From Colwellia sp. (GTDB taxonomy: Bacteria > Pseudomonadota > Gammaproteobacteria > Enterobacterales > Alteromonadaceae), in contig JABSOY010000005.1 of assembly GCA_013215385.1 (NCBI GenBank), positions 62,001-126,000 of the forward strand: a DNA stretch of 64,000 nt. Direction: 5' to 3'. The notes under the pieces are model-generated. The model did not search any database, was not told the origin of the DNA, and worked only from the letters and a program-made list of their open reading frames with translations. A program made the position numbers and the translations under genes. This document shows positions 1-9,557 of the stretch, piece after piece; within the stretch, counting starts at the first letter, position 1, and each line of letters opens with the position of its first letter.

Positions 1-539
1 GCTTAGTAGCAGCAAATTTTCAAATTTATGTCTTATGTTCAAGTGCAGCACGCATTGTTTTTGACACTGAAGTTGGTTTAAAGCTACCTGCATCACCCGA
101 TGCGGCCACTAAATTTCTCAGCGAAAAGTTTCAAGCCAAAGTATCACAAATTACCGTTTTTGGTAAAGAGCAATGGTTCTCACCGGTAGCGTCAGGCTCT
201 GCCGCACCGAAAAAAATGATTGTTTGTCCATGTTCTACAGGAACATTAGCTGCCATTAGCCAGGGCATGAGCGACAACTTAATTGAACGTGCTGCCGATG
301 TGGTGATTAAAGAGCGTGGTCAGTTGATAATGGTCGTACGAGAAACACCATTTTCTACTATTCATTTACAAAATATGCTGACTCTGTCACAAATGGGTGT
401 CACGGTAATGCCGGCAGCACCGGGTTTTTACCATCAACCAACATCGATTAATGACTTAATCGATTTTATGGTTGGCAGAATGTTGGATCATTTAGGTATC
501 GAACAATCCATCATGCCGCGCTGGGGTTACCAAATTTAA
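1..539 (+). CDS. ubiX: UbiX flavin prenyltransferase (5' end outside window)
   Basis: Makes prenylated FMN, the cofactor of the UbiD decarboxylase, by joining dimethylallyl phosphate to FMN; it acts in the cytoplasm in ubiquinone synthesis. The frame is open from base 3 with no start, so the first roughly 15-25 residues lie upstream. Visible family features are the [10 protein letters not shown] segment near the N-terminus, the [14 protein letters not shown] segment with the conserved CPCST motif, the VVRETPF segment, and [11 protein letters not shown]. About 179 codons are visible, against a usual length near 190-210. The last bases overlap the convergent small gene on the other strand by 4 bp. 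Identification is firm from the motifs. Confidence 0.95.
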   Translation, partial: LVAANFQIYVLCSSAARIVFDTEVGLKLPASPDAATKFLSEKFQAKVSQITVFGKEQWFSPVASGSAAPKKMIVCPCSTGTLAAISQGMSDNLIERAADVVIKERGQLIMVVRETPFSTIHLQNMLTLSQMGVTVMPAAPGFYHQPTSINDLIDFMVGRMLDHLGIEQSIMPRWGYQI

Positions 540-724
540 TGATCTTGCTTTGCTAAGACGCTTTTACTTTCAATTTTGCAGTTTGGGTCTATTTCTTTAC
601 GCTGAATGTCACAGGGAGCTTGTTGAGGTTGAATAATCACCTTTTGTCGGCCATTGCTTAACGATAGCGAGCTACAAGAAAATGTAGCTAGGGCAATTGT
701 GAATAACATGACGTTTTTAAGCAT
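536..724 (-). CDS. Small predicted lipoprotein
   Basis: 62-residue protein of unknown function. It has a short basic start, a hydrophobic stretch (residues about 5-14) and a lipobox-like TFSC at about residue 17, so it may be lipid-anchored and exported. The mature part is polar, with further cysteines at C38 and C49. It is convergent with ubiX, overlapping its 3' end by 4 bp. No family is recognised. The signal and lipobox make it more convincing than a chance frame, but its size keeps confidence moderate. Confidence 0.5.
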   Translation of the reverse strand: MLKNVMLFTIALATFSCSSLSLSNGRQKVIIQPQQAPCDIQRKEIDPNCKIESKSVLAKQDH

Positions 725-1018
725 TTCTATTAGTAATCCGCTATTGAGCTCTTAGTATTATTATAGGAGAAATCTTCGTGACGTTTTATTTAATAGAAGC
801 ATTATTTCCCATTATAGTCATATTATTTAGCCCAGATAACTGATAATCAAGCTAAGTTATAATGATTGTTTTGATATTGAGGCCATCATTTAATGTACTT
901 TTATGATCAGTTTTATATAGTATAAACAATAGGTAAGTACTTCAGTTTGAAAAACTATCTAGGCACTAATTCAACTTTTGATTAAACTAAAAGAACTTAA
1001 AATTTAAAGTATGTTGTT

Positions 1019-1217
1019 ATGGAAAAACATCAAAAATTATTAATTGTTCTAAGAAAAGTGATTAGGGCGCTAGGTTTACATTCAAAGCACCTCAGTCCAG
1101 CGTCTCGCGAGAATGATGGATGCTAATGAAATTGATGCCGCACCATTATTAGAACTCAATACAATGAGCGGCAGCAGTATCAGTAATACCAATAAAACTG
1201 ACGCCCCTAAAAATTAA
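1019..1217 (+). pseudogene. MarR-family regulator remnant with large internal deletion
   Basis: Two pieces of one protein are joined out of frame. The first, from ATG 1019, reads MEKHQKLLIVLRKVIRALGL and then HSKHLS, a typical MarR N-terminal helix, before running into a stop at 1124. The second is in the +1 frame (about 1092-1217) and reads SVQRLARMMDANEIDAAPLL with a short tail. It resembles the C-terminal dimerisation helix of MarR proteins often found next to BCCT transporters. The winged helix-turn-helix, roughly 90-110 residues, is missing. The stop falls 4 bp inside the convergent transporter gene. The preceding 725-1018 stretch has no recognisable gene. The family assignment rests on my reading of two short segments. 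Confidence 0.6.
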
Positions 1218-3163
1218 CGTAATAAGTGTAAAAAGTGTAGATGTTTGTGGTATTGATCAATAATATTATTGATCACTGCCGTTTTTGACCAACCCATAAT
1301 GTCATAATCTTGACCCCCTTCAAGCAAATGAACTTCTGCTCGATAGTAACTTTGTGCATCTTCATCGTCTTCATTGACAAAGTCAGGTTGTGAGTACTTT
1401 CGAGCGAGAACCCGATAGACAAACGCTTGTTCTTCACCGTGTTTAACAATAAAACTCAGACCATCTTGATGTGATATATCAACCTTGATTTGGTTTTTTT
1501 CTAGCTCTTTTGCCACAAGATCAAATGCGGGTACTACTGTCTGATTGATGAATTTAGTCACATTCCCTTTGTTCGGAAAATCAACCACACTCTTCAATCG
1601 CATTTGCCAACTATCATTATTCTCATTACTTGCATGAGGTATAGCTGTTATTAGTTGGCTATCCTGTTTAAAAGCTTCAACCCTTAACGATTTTATTAAA
1701 CCAACCATAGCGAGTAATAATACGATAGTAAAAGGCAATGCACTCGCAATTGTCATGGTTTGCAGTGCATTAAGGCCACCTGCCAGTAATAATATCGCTG
1801 CAACAATACCAATACCTATTGCCCAATAAATACGTTGCCATAGCGGAGTATCATTCTCGCCGTGTGAACAGAGCATGTCCACCACCATAGCGCCAGAATC
1901 ACATGAGGTGACAAAAAATATCACGATCATTAACACGCTAAAAAATGAAAGCACTTCAGTCATCGGGAAATTATCAAAGAAAACAAATAATGCGACAGAT
2001 GAGTCTTTGCTGACCATATCGCCTAAAGCAACAATTCCTTGGTTATAAACCAAATCAATGGCACTGTTGCCAAAAACAGTCATCCAAAATAAAGTGAATA
2101 CAGTAGGTATCAGCATCACGCCGATAATGAATTCTCTAATCGTGCGACCACGAGAAATTCTGGCAATGAACAATCCTACAAAAGGTGCCCAAGCAAGCCA
2201 CCAACCCCAATAAAATATTGTCCAGCCTCCAATCCAATTTGTTTTTTGGTAAGCAAATAAATTAAAAGTGTTATGCACTATGTCTGCCAAATAATCACCA
2301 ATATTTTGCAAATAAGCCTGTAATAAAAATACTGTTGGACCGAGTATAAAAATTAACAATAATAAGATAACGGCTAAAATCATGTTTGTTTCAGAAAGTA
2401 TTTTAATACCCTTATCTAACCCCGTTGCAACGGATATAACGGCAAGACCAGTTATTACGCACATAATGATTATTTGATTGGTGGTCGAAACGTCAATATC
2501 GAACAAGTAACTAAAACCAGCGTTAACCTGTGATGCGCCTAAACCAAGTGAAGTAGCAACACCAAAAACCGTACTGACTACCGCAAAAATGTCGACTAAA
2601 TGCCCTGGCCATTGGTAAATTCTGTCACCGATTAAAGGATATAAAGCAGAGCGTAAAGTTAAGGGTAAATTGTGGCGGTAACTAAAGTAGGCTAATACTA
2701 ATGCAACAATGGCATAAATAGCCCAAGCATGCAGTCCCCAATGAAAGAACGTCATTTTCATTGCTTCTTGAACCGCAGCAACGGTACCTGTTTCTGCTGT
2801 GGGTGGAGATAGATAATGCATCAAAGGTTCAGCCACACCAAAGAACATTAAGCCAATGCCCATACCGGCAGCAAATAGCATAGAAAGCCAAGAGGCTAAC
2901 GAGTAATCAGGTGTTGAATGATCAGGCCCTAAACGAATATCGCCATAGCGAGATAGCCCTAAAAAAACCACAAAAAAGAAGATGGAAGCTACGCTCAACA
3001 CATAAAACCAACTACCATTTTCAATAATGCCAGCCTGAATAACCGTAAATAAATTTTCAGCTTGTTTAGGGAGCAATGCGGTATAAAGTAAAAGTGCAAT
3101 AATAATCGATGAGGCACCAACAAATACTTTTTTATTTAATTGGCTCTTGACGGATGAAGGCAA
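1214..3163 (-). CDS. BCCT-family betaine/choline/carnitine transporter (BetT-like)
   Basis: Inner-membrane secondary transporter for quaternary ammonium compounds such as choline or glycine betaine, probably used in osmoprotection. It has 649 residues and about 12 transmembrane segments. It carries the family motifs GMGIGLMFFGVAEPL (about residues 94-108) and the tryptophan-rich stretch FYWGWWLAWAPFVGLFIARI (about 318-337). A hydrophilic C-terminal domain of about 130 residues (from about 515) is typical of BetT-type members and often senses osmolality. The start is TTG at 3163, preceded by an AGGGGA Shine-Dalgarno about 5 bases upstream. A broken MarR-type gene lies at its 3' end. The exact substrate cannot be read from sequence. 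Confidence 0.9.
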   Translation of the reverse strand: MPSSVKSQLNKKVFVGASSIIIALLLYTALLPKQAENLFTVIQAGIIENGSWFYVLSVASIFFFVVFLGLSRYGDIRLGPDHSTPDYSLASWLSMLFAAGMGIGLMFFGVAEPLMHYLSPPTAETGTVAAVQEAMKMTFFHWGLHAWAIYAIVALVLAYFSYRHNLPLTLRSALYPLIGDRIYQWPGHLVDIFAVVSTVFGVATSLGLGASQVNAGFSYLFDIDVSTTNQIIIMCVITGLAVISVATGLDKGIKILSETNMILAVILLLLIFILGPTVFLLQAYLQNIGDYLADIVHNTFNLFAYQKTNWIGGWTIFYWGWWLAWAPFVGLFIARISRGRTIREFIIGVMLIPTVFTLFWMTVFGNSAIDLVYNQGIVALGDMVSKDSSVALFVFFDNFPMTEVLSFFSVLMIVIFFVTSCDSGAMVVDMLCSHGENDTPLWQRIYWAIGIGIVAAILLLAGGLNALQTMTIASALPFTIVLLLAMVGLIKSLRVEAFKQDSQLITAIPHASNENNDSWQMRLKSVVDFPNKGNVTKFINQTVVPAFDLVAKELEKNQIKVDISHQDGLSFIVKHGEEQAFVYRVLARKYSQPDFVNEDDEDAQSYYRAEVHLLEGGQDYDIMGWSKTAVINNIIDQYHKHLHFLHLLR

Positions 3164-3383
3164 GCTATTCCCCTAAATTAATTCGAGTTGAGATTATTTC
3201 CACTTAATTCTTACTGTAAACAACCGTATTTTTTACGAAAATTTCATAAAAAACGAATGTAAGCTATATTTATTAATAGTATGAATAAATTACAATGATT
3301 ACTAAGCTTTATAAAAAATAAAAATAGTTAGTGCACTAATCATATCAACTCGAGATACTATAAAACATCAAGGGATCATCAAT

Positions 3384-6059
3384 ATGAAACTCACTAAGCT
3401 GTATTGTGCGGTGTTCACAGCATTAGCAGCGTCAGGCTCGCTTTATGCTGAGGAAACCAAACAAAAAGCACAGATAGAAATCATTGAAGTTACTGCAACT
3501 AAACGAACAGAGTCTATTCAAGATATTCCTGTTACTGTTACCGCATTAACGGGTGATAGCTTAGAGAAACTTGGCGTTTCTAGCTTTGAACAGTATGTAG
3601 AGTTTTTACCAAATGTCGTTTTTCAGGGCACAGGCCCTGGGCAAAATGAAATATATATTAGGGGCGCAGCAACAACACAAACCAGTATAGCTGTTTCATC
3701 TGTTCAAGCATTACAACCATCGGTTGCCTTTTATTTAGATGAGCAACCGGTTTCAATGCAAGGCCGGAATTTAGATATTTACGCCACCGATGTTGAACGT
3801 ATAGAGGTTCTACCTGGACCACAAGGTACGCTGTTCGGTGCTAGCTCTCAATCAGGTACGGTGCGCTTAATTACCAATAAGCCAAATCATGATGGTTTTT
3901 CTGCCGGTTTTGATACCAGCACGAGTACGACAACTGGCGGAGATTTAAGTCATTCAGTTGAAGCTTATTTCAATATGTCTTTAAGTGATTCACTTGCTGT
4001 TCGCGTTGCCGCTTATAATGACCATCAAGGTGGCTGGATAGATAATATCTTAAACGTGCCGGGCGAAGGCGGTTACAGAGGCAGTGCTGTAGTCATTAGT
4101 CGAATTTCAGGCGATGTCTTAACAAACCCTGAAAGTGTTCCCGTTACGGCGCCAAAAAATGATAGCTTGGTGGAAGATAATTTTAACACGGCGAACTATG
4201 CAGGTGCACGTTTTGGTTTGTCTTATCTCATCAACGATGATTGGGAATTGTTAGTTCAACATACTCAACAGTCACTCGATACTGAAGGGGTGTTTGCTTA
4301 TGATCCAAACCTTGATGGAGAGTCCTCAACCAACCGCTTTATACCTGAAAATAACAATGATGACTTTGGTTTAACCACTTGGACATTAGCAGGGCGACTT
4401 GAGCAATTAGATATCGTTTATACGGGTGGTTATCTTAACAGGGATATTAATTCAACGATTGATTATACCGGTTATACCAACGGTGGTTCATTTTCAGCAT
4501 ATTATGTTTGTAACTATGCCAGTTCGCCTGAAAAACCGCTAGCACCTGAAGACCAATCATGTGCTGATCCGACTAAGTTTTATAAAGAAGAAACGAGTAC
4601 TTCGCGCACAACTCATGAATTACGCCTAAATACCTCGAATGAAAATCGCTGGCGTATCACTGCTGGTATTTTTTATGATACTCAAGAGTTATCTACAGTC
4701 GGGCAATTTAAAATAGCAAATACCACATTAGATGGCGTGTATGATTTTACCAACCTGCAAACAACACTTAAAGGCACCGAAGGTATTAACAGTAATGGTG
4801 GGCCATTCTCCTCTGAGGTGAGCTTTGTGAATGATGTTACTCATACCATAGATCAAATCGCTTTATTTGGTCAGTTAGAGTTTGATATAACGGACACAGT
4901 CACCGCTGGTTTTGGTGCCCGTTGGTATGAAATTGAAGACTCTTTTAAAGGCTCCACTTCAACTGTTGATGTAAGTGGTCGATTAAAAGCCTTTGGCGAT
5001 GGCAGCGATGCTGCCTTAAGCGAATTTTTTGGTGCTGATGAAGCCGCCGCCATTCAAGCCGCTATTGCCAATGGTCAGTTAGATACCAGTTTACTTGATG
5101 ACGATGGCACGTTAACCGTTGATGACACCATAATCAAAGTCTCACTTGATTGGCAAATATCAAATGATGTGATGTTATTTGCTTCATATTCAGAAGGGTT
5201 TAGGCCTCCGGTGACTAACCGCGTTGGTGGTGGTTCAGCTAAAAATCAAGAAGGTGCCTTTGATGGTTTTCGCATTCCGGTGTATTCAACAACAGATAGC
5301 TTAGATAATATTGAGCTTGGTTTTAAATCAACGTTATTTGATCAAACATTGCGCTTCAATGCTACTGCTTATTATTCAAAAATATCTGACCTACAAACCT
5401 CGCGATTTGATCCTACCAATATCAGTTTCTTAGTCTTTACTGATAACGTTGGCGATGCAGAAATTAAAGGTCTTGACGGTGATTTTACTTGGGTTGCAAC
5501 CGACAACTTGGTTATTAGCGGTGCCTTCAGTTTTATTGATACCGAGCTTACTTCTGTCAATGGCGAGCTGGCTGGCATTGCGCCAACCGTGGGCAGTAGA
5601 TTACCGTATTCAGCCGAGTTTTCAGGTAATCTACAAGCAGAGTACTTCTATACTATTTCTAAAGATATAACGGGTTATATTAACGGCTCAATAAGCTATA
5701 CAGGGGAACGGTTAGCAAGTATGACCATGGATGCTTATGTGTTAGAAGATGCTACTCGATTGATTTATGGCATCGGCTCAGGTTTAAGTATTGAAAAAGA
5801 AGCTGATGTTTATTCAGGGGTTAATTATAAAGGTAGTAACGGACAAAGCTTTGCTGGCGGGCGTTATGTGCAAGATAGCTACGTTTTGGCAAACCTAAGT
5901 TTCGGTGTCACTAATGATGAATGGAAAGCTGAATTTTTTATCGACAATTTAACTGATAAAAGTGCCGTTTTATATATTGATACTCAGCAATTTACCCCCA
6001 AAGTAGTGAGTAACCGGCCGCGCACCATCGGGTTTAGGTTCTCGTATGATTTCTATTAA
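3384..6059 (+). CDS. TonB-dependent outer-membrane receptor
   Basis: Imports a substrate across the outer membrane using TonB energy. It has 891 residues: a signal peptide (about 1-22), a TonB-box region (IEIIEVTATKR, about 31-41), a plug domain with IQDIPVTVTALTG and ERIEVLPGPQGTLFGASSQS, then a long 22-strand-type barrel ending in an aromatic residue. The start ATG 3384 has GGGATC about 9 bases upstream. The substrate is unknown; the plug and barrel belong to the broad receptor class common in marine Alteromonadales. No clear Fur site is seen upstream. A terminator follows, then a TPR-sulfotransferase gene on the same strand. Confidence 0.9.
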   Translation: MKLTKLYCAVFTALAASGSLYAEETKQKAQIEIIEVTATKRTESIQDIPVTVTALTGDSLEKLGVSSFEQYVEFLPNVVFQGTGPGQNEIYIRGAATTQTSIAVSSVQALQPSVAFYLDEQPVSMQGRNLDIYATDVERIEVLPGPQGTLFGASSQSGTVRLITNKPNHDGFSAGFDTSTSTTTGGDLSHSVEAYFNMSLSDSLAVRVAAYNDHQGGWIDNILNVPGEGGYRGSAVVISRISGDVLTNPESVPVTAPKNDSLVEDNFNTANYAGARFGLSYLINDDWELLVQHTQQSLDTEGVFAYDPNLDGESSTNRFIPENNNDDFGLTTWTLAGRLEQLDIVYTGGYLNRDINSTIDYTGYTNGGSFSAYYVCNYASSPEKPLAPEDQSCADPTKFYKEETSTSRTTHELRLNTSNENRWRITAGIFYDTQELSTVGQFKIANTTLDGVYDFTNLQTTLKGTEGINSNGGPFSSEVSFVNDVTHTIDQIALFGQLEFDITDTVTAGFGARWYEIEDSFKGSTSTVDVSGRLKAFGDGSDAALSEFFGADEAAAIQAAIANGQLDTSLLDDDGTLTVDDTIIKVSLDWQISNDVMLFASYSEGFRPPVTNRVGGGSAKNQEGAFDGFRIPVYSTTDSLDNIELGFKSTLFDQTLRFNATAYYSKISDLQTSRFDPTNISFLVFTDNVGDAEIKGLDGDFTWVATDNLVISGAFSFIDTELTSVNGELAGIAPTVGSRLPYSAEFSGNLQAEYFYTISKDITGYINGSISYTGERLASMTMDAYVLEDATRLIYGIGSGLSIEKEADVYSGVNYKGSNGQSFAGGRYVQDSYVLANLSFGVTNDEWKAEFFIDNLTDKSAVLYIDTQQFTPKVVSNRPRTIGFRFSYDFY

Positions 6060-6097
6060 GCTCTAATCAAGTGCTAAAACTTAAATAAAAGCCCGAT

Positions 6098-6132
6098 AAA
6101 GCCGCCTGATAGGTGTATCAAGCGGCTTTTTA
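6098..6132 (+). terminator. Rho-independent terminator after the TonB receptor
   Basis: Stem AAAGCCGCCTGAT pairs with ATCAAGCGGCTTT across a 6-base loop with one internal mismatch, followed by a T-run. It lies 40 bp after the receptor stop codon and should separate it from the downstream sulfotransferase gene. Confidence 0.85.
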
Positions 6133-6191
6133 TTGCTAAGGTATTCAGGCTGAAATAAGAAATATCGTCAATTTTTTATGGAGTAAAATCG

Positions 6192-8195
6192 TTGAACAAA
6201 ACAAGCTTACCCCCGGTTGAAACACAATTAAAATCGATTCAACAATTGATCCAAACAGTCAAATTCGACGATGCTATTAAACAAAGTAAACAATTACTAG
6301 TGCAAACTGCCGACAAGAAATATCGTATTGAAATATGGTATCTCATTGCGGTTGCTCAGCGTTATGCAAAGACATTTGCCCTAGCGTTAGACAGCATTAA
6401 CGAATTATTTAAACTTGATGGTTCTCACAGTCGTGCTCATCAAGAACACGGTTATATCAAGCTTGCACTGAAAAACCCGAGACAGGCAACAGCTTCTTTT
6501 GAAAAGGCGATAAAACTCAATCCAAGTTTGGTTGCTAGTTGGCAGGAGCTTATCCAACTTTACCGTACAGCTGATCAAATGAATGATGTGCAAAAGTGCG
6601 CTAATCAATTGGAAATATTAAAAAAATTACCACCGGCCTTACTTGCTGTAACAGAGTTAATGCACGAAGGAAAACTAGCAAAAGCAGAACAAATTTGTCG
6701 ACATTTTTTGCAGAATAATACCCGCGATGTTGATGGCATGTGTTTGCTCGCTGAAATTGGTATTGAGTTAAAAATTTATGATGATGCTGAATTTCTTTTG
6801 GCCAGCGCACTGGAATTAGCCCCCAATAATATGCATGCACGTTCTCAATACGTAAATTTGTTACTGCGTTTAGGTAAATACAAAACAGCAGAGCAGCAGG
6901 TTGAAAAATTATTAACCGAGCAGCCTGATAACCTGAGTTTTCAAGTCACTAAAGCTAACGTATTAACCGGTTTAGGAAAAGTAGAACAAGCTATTATTCT
7001 CTTTGAACAAGCTATAGCACAGAATAAAGAAATTGCTGGTTTTCATTTGCAGCTTGGCCATGCGCTTAAAGCAAAAGGTGATATAGAAAAAGCGGTTGCA
7101 GCATACCAACAAGCTTATCTGGTAAAGCCAAGTTATGGAGATGCTTTTTGGAGCTTAGCTAATACAAAAACCTATCAATTTAGCGATGCAGAAATTGGTC
7201 AAATGCAAGCACAACAAGATGACAGTGACTTAGCGTTAGTTGATAAAATTCAGTTCTATTTTGCTACGGGGAAAGCGTTTGAAGATAGGCAAGAATACAG
7301 CCAAGCTTTTCAAGCTTATGAACAGGGCAATAAACTACAGCATGACCATAATGGCTTCGACATTAATAAAACAGAACAGCAAGTAGCAGAACAAATAAAG
7401 CACTGCACTCGCGAATTATTTGCAACACGTGGACAGTTAGGTCTCAACTCACCGGATCCCATCTTTATTGTCGGCTTACCACGTGCAGGCTCTACCTTAC
7501 TTGAGCAAATACTTGCCTCACATAGCCAAGTAGACGGCACAATGGAACTGCACAATATTTTAGGCTTAGCTTCAAGATTACGCGGGAAAAGTCAAAACTC
7601 TGCTAATAAAGAAAGCCAATACCCTAAAAATTTAGCTGAAATCAACCCTGATTATTTTCAAAGGTTTGGCCAACAATTTATTGATGAAACTCGTGTTTAT
7701 CGAGAGCAAGCGCCATTATTTATTGATAAAATGCCTAATAATTTTTTGCACTTGGGTTTGATTAAATTAATACTGCCAAATGCTAAAATTATTGATGCAA
7801 GACGCTCACCTATGGCTTGCTGCTTTAGCGGTTTTAAACAGTTATTCGCCGAAGGACAAGACTTTAGCTACAAGTTAGAAGATATTGGCCGTTATTATCA
7901 AGCATACCTAAAACTAATGTCACATTGGAATGATGTTTTACCAGACTTTGTTTTAACGGTAAACCATGAAAATGTCGTGGATGATTTGGAAACACAAGTA
8001 CGTAGAATGCTTGATTTTTGTGGTTTGCCTTTTGAACAATCATGTCTAGATTTTCATAAAACGAAGAGAAATATTAAAACACCAAGCTCAGAGCAAGTTC
8101 GCCAACCTATTTATAAAAGCGCTACGGAACAATGGAAGCATTTTGAACCGTATTTAGCGCCATTAAAAAAGGTAATAAATATTGAGAATGTTTAA
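6192..8195 (+). CDS. TPR-repeat sulfotransferase
   Basis: 667-residue protein with an N-terminal array of tetratricopeptide repeats (about residues 10-340, for example residues 80-115) and a C-terminal sulfotransferase domain (about 420-640). The PAPS 5'-phosphosulfate loop is visible as FIVGLPRAGSTLLEQIL (about 425-441), and the 3'-phosphate site as IIDARRSPMACCFSGF. Such proteins transfer sulfate from PAPS to a protein or glycan; the acceptor is not known. The start is TTG with GGAG 8 bases upstream, because the nearby ATG at 6178 reads ATG GAG TAA. There is no signal peptide, so it is cytoplasmic. It follows a TonB receptor on the same strand, but a terminator lies between. Confidence 0.88.
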   Translation: MNKTSLPPVETQLKSIQQLIQTVKFDDAIKQSKQLLVQTADKKYRIEIWYLIAVAQRYAKTFALALDSINELFKLDGSHSRAHQEHGYIKLALKNPRQATASFEKAIKLNPSLVASWQELIQLYRTADQMNDVQKCANQLEILKKLPPALLAVTELMHEGKLAKAEQICRHFLQNNTRDVDGMCLLAEIGIELKIYDDAEFLLASALELAPNNMHARSQYVNLLLRLGKYKTAEQQVEKLLTEQPDNLSFQVTKANVLTGLGKVEQAIILFEQAIAQNKEIAGFHLQLGHALKAKGDIEKAVAAYQQAYLVKPSYGDAFWSLANTKTYQFSDAEIGQMQAQQDDSDLALVDKIQFYFATGKAFEDRQEYSQAFQAYEQGNKLQHDHNGFDINKTEQQVAEQIKHCTRELFATRGQLGLNSPDPIFIVGLPRAGSTLLEQILASHSQVDGTMELHNILGLASRLRGKSQNSANKESQYPKNLAEINPDYFQRFGQQFIDETRVYREQAPLFIDKMPNNFLHLGLIKLILPNAKIIDARRSPMACCFSGFKQLFAEGQDFSYKLEDIGRYYQAYLKLMSHWNDVLPDFVLTVNHENVVDDLETQVRRMLDFCGLPFEQSCLDFHKTKRNIKTPSSEQVRQPIYKSATEQWKHFEPYLAPLKKVINIENV

Positions 8196-8231
8196 CTATT
8201 TATCACCATGGTAATTATCTTGTTTTATTGT

Positions 8232-8636
8232 CTATGTGTTCTTTATTTGTTCGTTGACATTTTTTAGCTTAATCAAATAAGTCATGAAGGTAATAACTAG
8301 CACTGAATCTAATATTATTGTGATGGTTGATTTTTCAATGTATTGAGGGCCGTAAATAACAATGATAGTAATAAAAGCTAGTTTACTAATACCTGCAATA
8401 ACTAAAGTTAGATTACGATATTCAGGGTTATAAGCACCATAAATTAATAATGTACCCATGAGGAAAATAAGAAATCCCCAGCTTCTAACAATAATTTGAG
8501 CTAAGGGCTCGGTGAGTGTTTCACCAAACATACTTATTAAAGCTGCTTCGGGGGCAAACACTGCAAATATCATCGAACAAGTAAGTAAACCTGCAATAAC
8601 CATGATCCATTTTATATTGGTATAAATAAAGTTCAA
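8232..8636 (-). CDS. Four-helix integral membrane protein of unknown function
   Basis: About 134 residues with four predicted membrane helices (roughly residues 8-28, 45-65, 72-92 and 100-120) and a charged C-terminal tail. No family is recognised with confidence; the layout is like small DUF4345-type proteins. I prefer the TTG start at 8636 because an AGGAG sequence sits 6 bases before it; the ATG at 8651 would place that AGGAG inside the gene. Nearest neighbours are a sulfotransferase gene (convergent) and a GNAT gene (same strand, about 130 bp away). Confidence 0.6.
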   Translation of the reverse strand: MNFIYTNIKWIMVIAGLLTCSMIFAVFAPEAALISMFGETLTEPLAQIIVRSWGFLIFLMGTLLIYGAYNPEYRNLTLVIAGISKLAFITIIVIYGPQYIEKSTITIILDSVLVITFMTYLIKLKNVNEQIKNT

Positions 8637-8765
8637 ATTAACTCCTAACATGTATGTTGTCTAACGGCTTAAATATGGAAACTTATTAGTAGTACCAGCC
8701 CTTAGGTTTTATTTGTCTTAATACTTTTCTTTTACAAAAAACCACCATTGTGGCTTATTGGAATA

Positions 8766-9557
8766 TTAGCCTGCGTTTTTCTGGTAGCTTTTGATTAAAA
8801 ACTGCGCTGTAAAGCCCAAACTTTCATATAGGGGCTTGCCCGCTTGCGAGGCCTGTAAAACAAGATATTTCCCTTGCCATAATAGACACGCATTAATTAT
8901 TTCACTCATGAAAATACGAGCAAAACCTTTACCTTGAAAGTCTCTTTTTACGCCCACTTGATGTATACCAATAACATCATCCGTTTTATAGAGTATTGCA
9001 CTCGCGATAGCTTGTTCATCTTGATAAGCGATTAATATTTGCATATCTTGGTCGTTGATCAACTTTTCAATAACAAGACGGTCAATACTATAACCGAAGG
9101 CTTGGTTAACAATATTTAGCCATAAAGTAATGTCTTGAGGTGTTTGTACCTTTTTAATTGTAAAACCAGCATGTCGCTCAACCCGCTCTGATTTAGGGTC
9201 ATAAGAACCATTATCTAACGAAAGAAACATCGCAGTTTGCTCAAGCATGCAGTGCCAATTATTCTTTTCTAGTTGTTTCTGAATTAATGATAATTCAACG
9301 GCTGCATGATCTTTGCTTTTTTCATCACTCTGCATTGGTAATAAAGGAAAAATGCTTGTGTCAGGTAACTCTTTCAACCATGACAAGTCTTGTGACTGTG
9401 AAGGTGAATTAGACCAACACCGGTGCGGCCAATGAGTATTAACATACTTCACTGATTCATGAGGTTGTGTTAACTCACTATTTGTACTGAGTGCTTGTGA
9501 ACCGTATTTTTTCCATAAGCTTTTAAGGTTGAGTACATTGGCTCGATCAATGTGCAT
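8766..9557 (-). CDS. GNAT-family N-acetyltransferase
   Basis: 263-residue cytoplasmic protein. The C-terminal half (about 130-260) is a GNAT acetyl-CoA-dependent acyltransferase domain; the acetyl-CoA loop is seen in GVKRDFQGKGFARIFMSEII, with QGKGFA as the core, and the final strand and helix in GKPLYESLGF. The N-terminal half is less conserved and may be a second, degenerate GNAT-like fold. The substrate is unknown. It overlaps the upstream transporter gene by 11 bp, which suggests translational coupling with it and the nitroreductase gene. Confidence 0.85.
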   Translation of the reverse strand: MHIDRANVLNLKSLWKKYGSQALSTNSELTQPHESVKYVNTHWPHRCWSNSPSQSQDLSWLKELPDTSIFPLLPMQSDEKSKDHAAVELSLIQKQLEKNNWHCMLEQTAMFLSLDNGSYDPKSERVERHAGFTIKKVQTPQDITLWLNIVNQAFGYSIDRLVIEKLINDQDMQILIAYQDEQAIASAILYKTDDVIGIHQVGVKRDFQGKGFARIFMSEIINACLLWQGKYLVLQASQAGKPLYESLGFTAQFLIKSYQKNAG

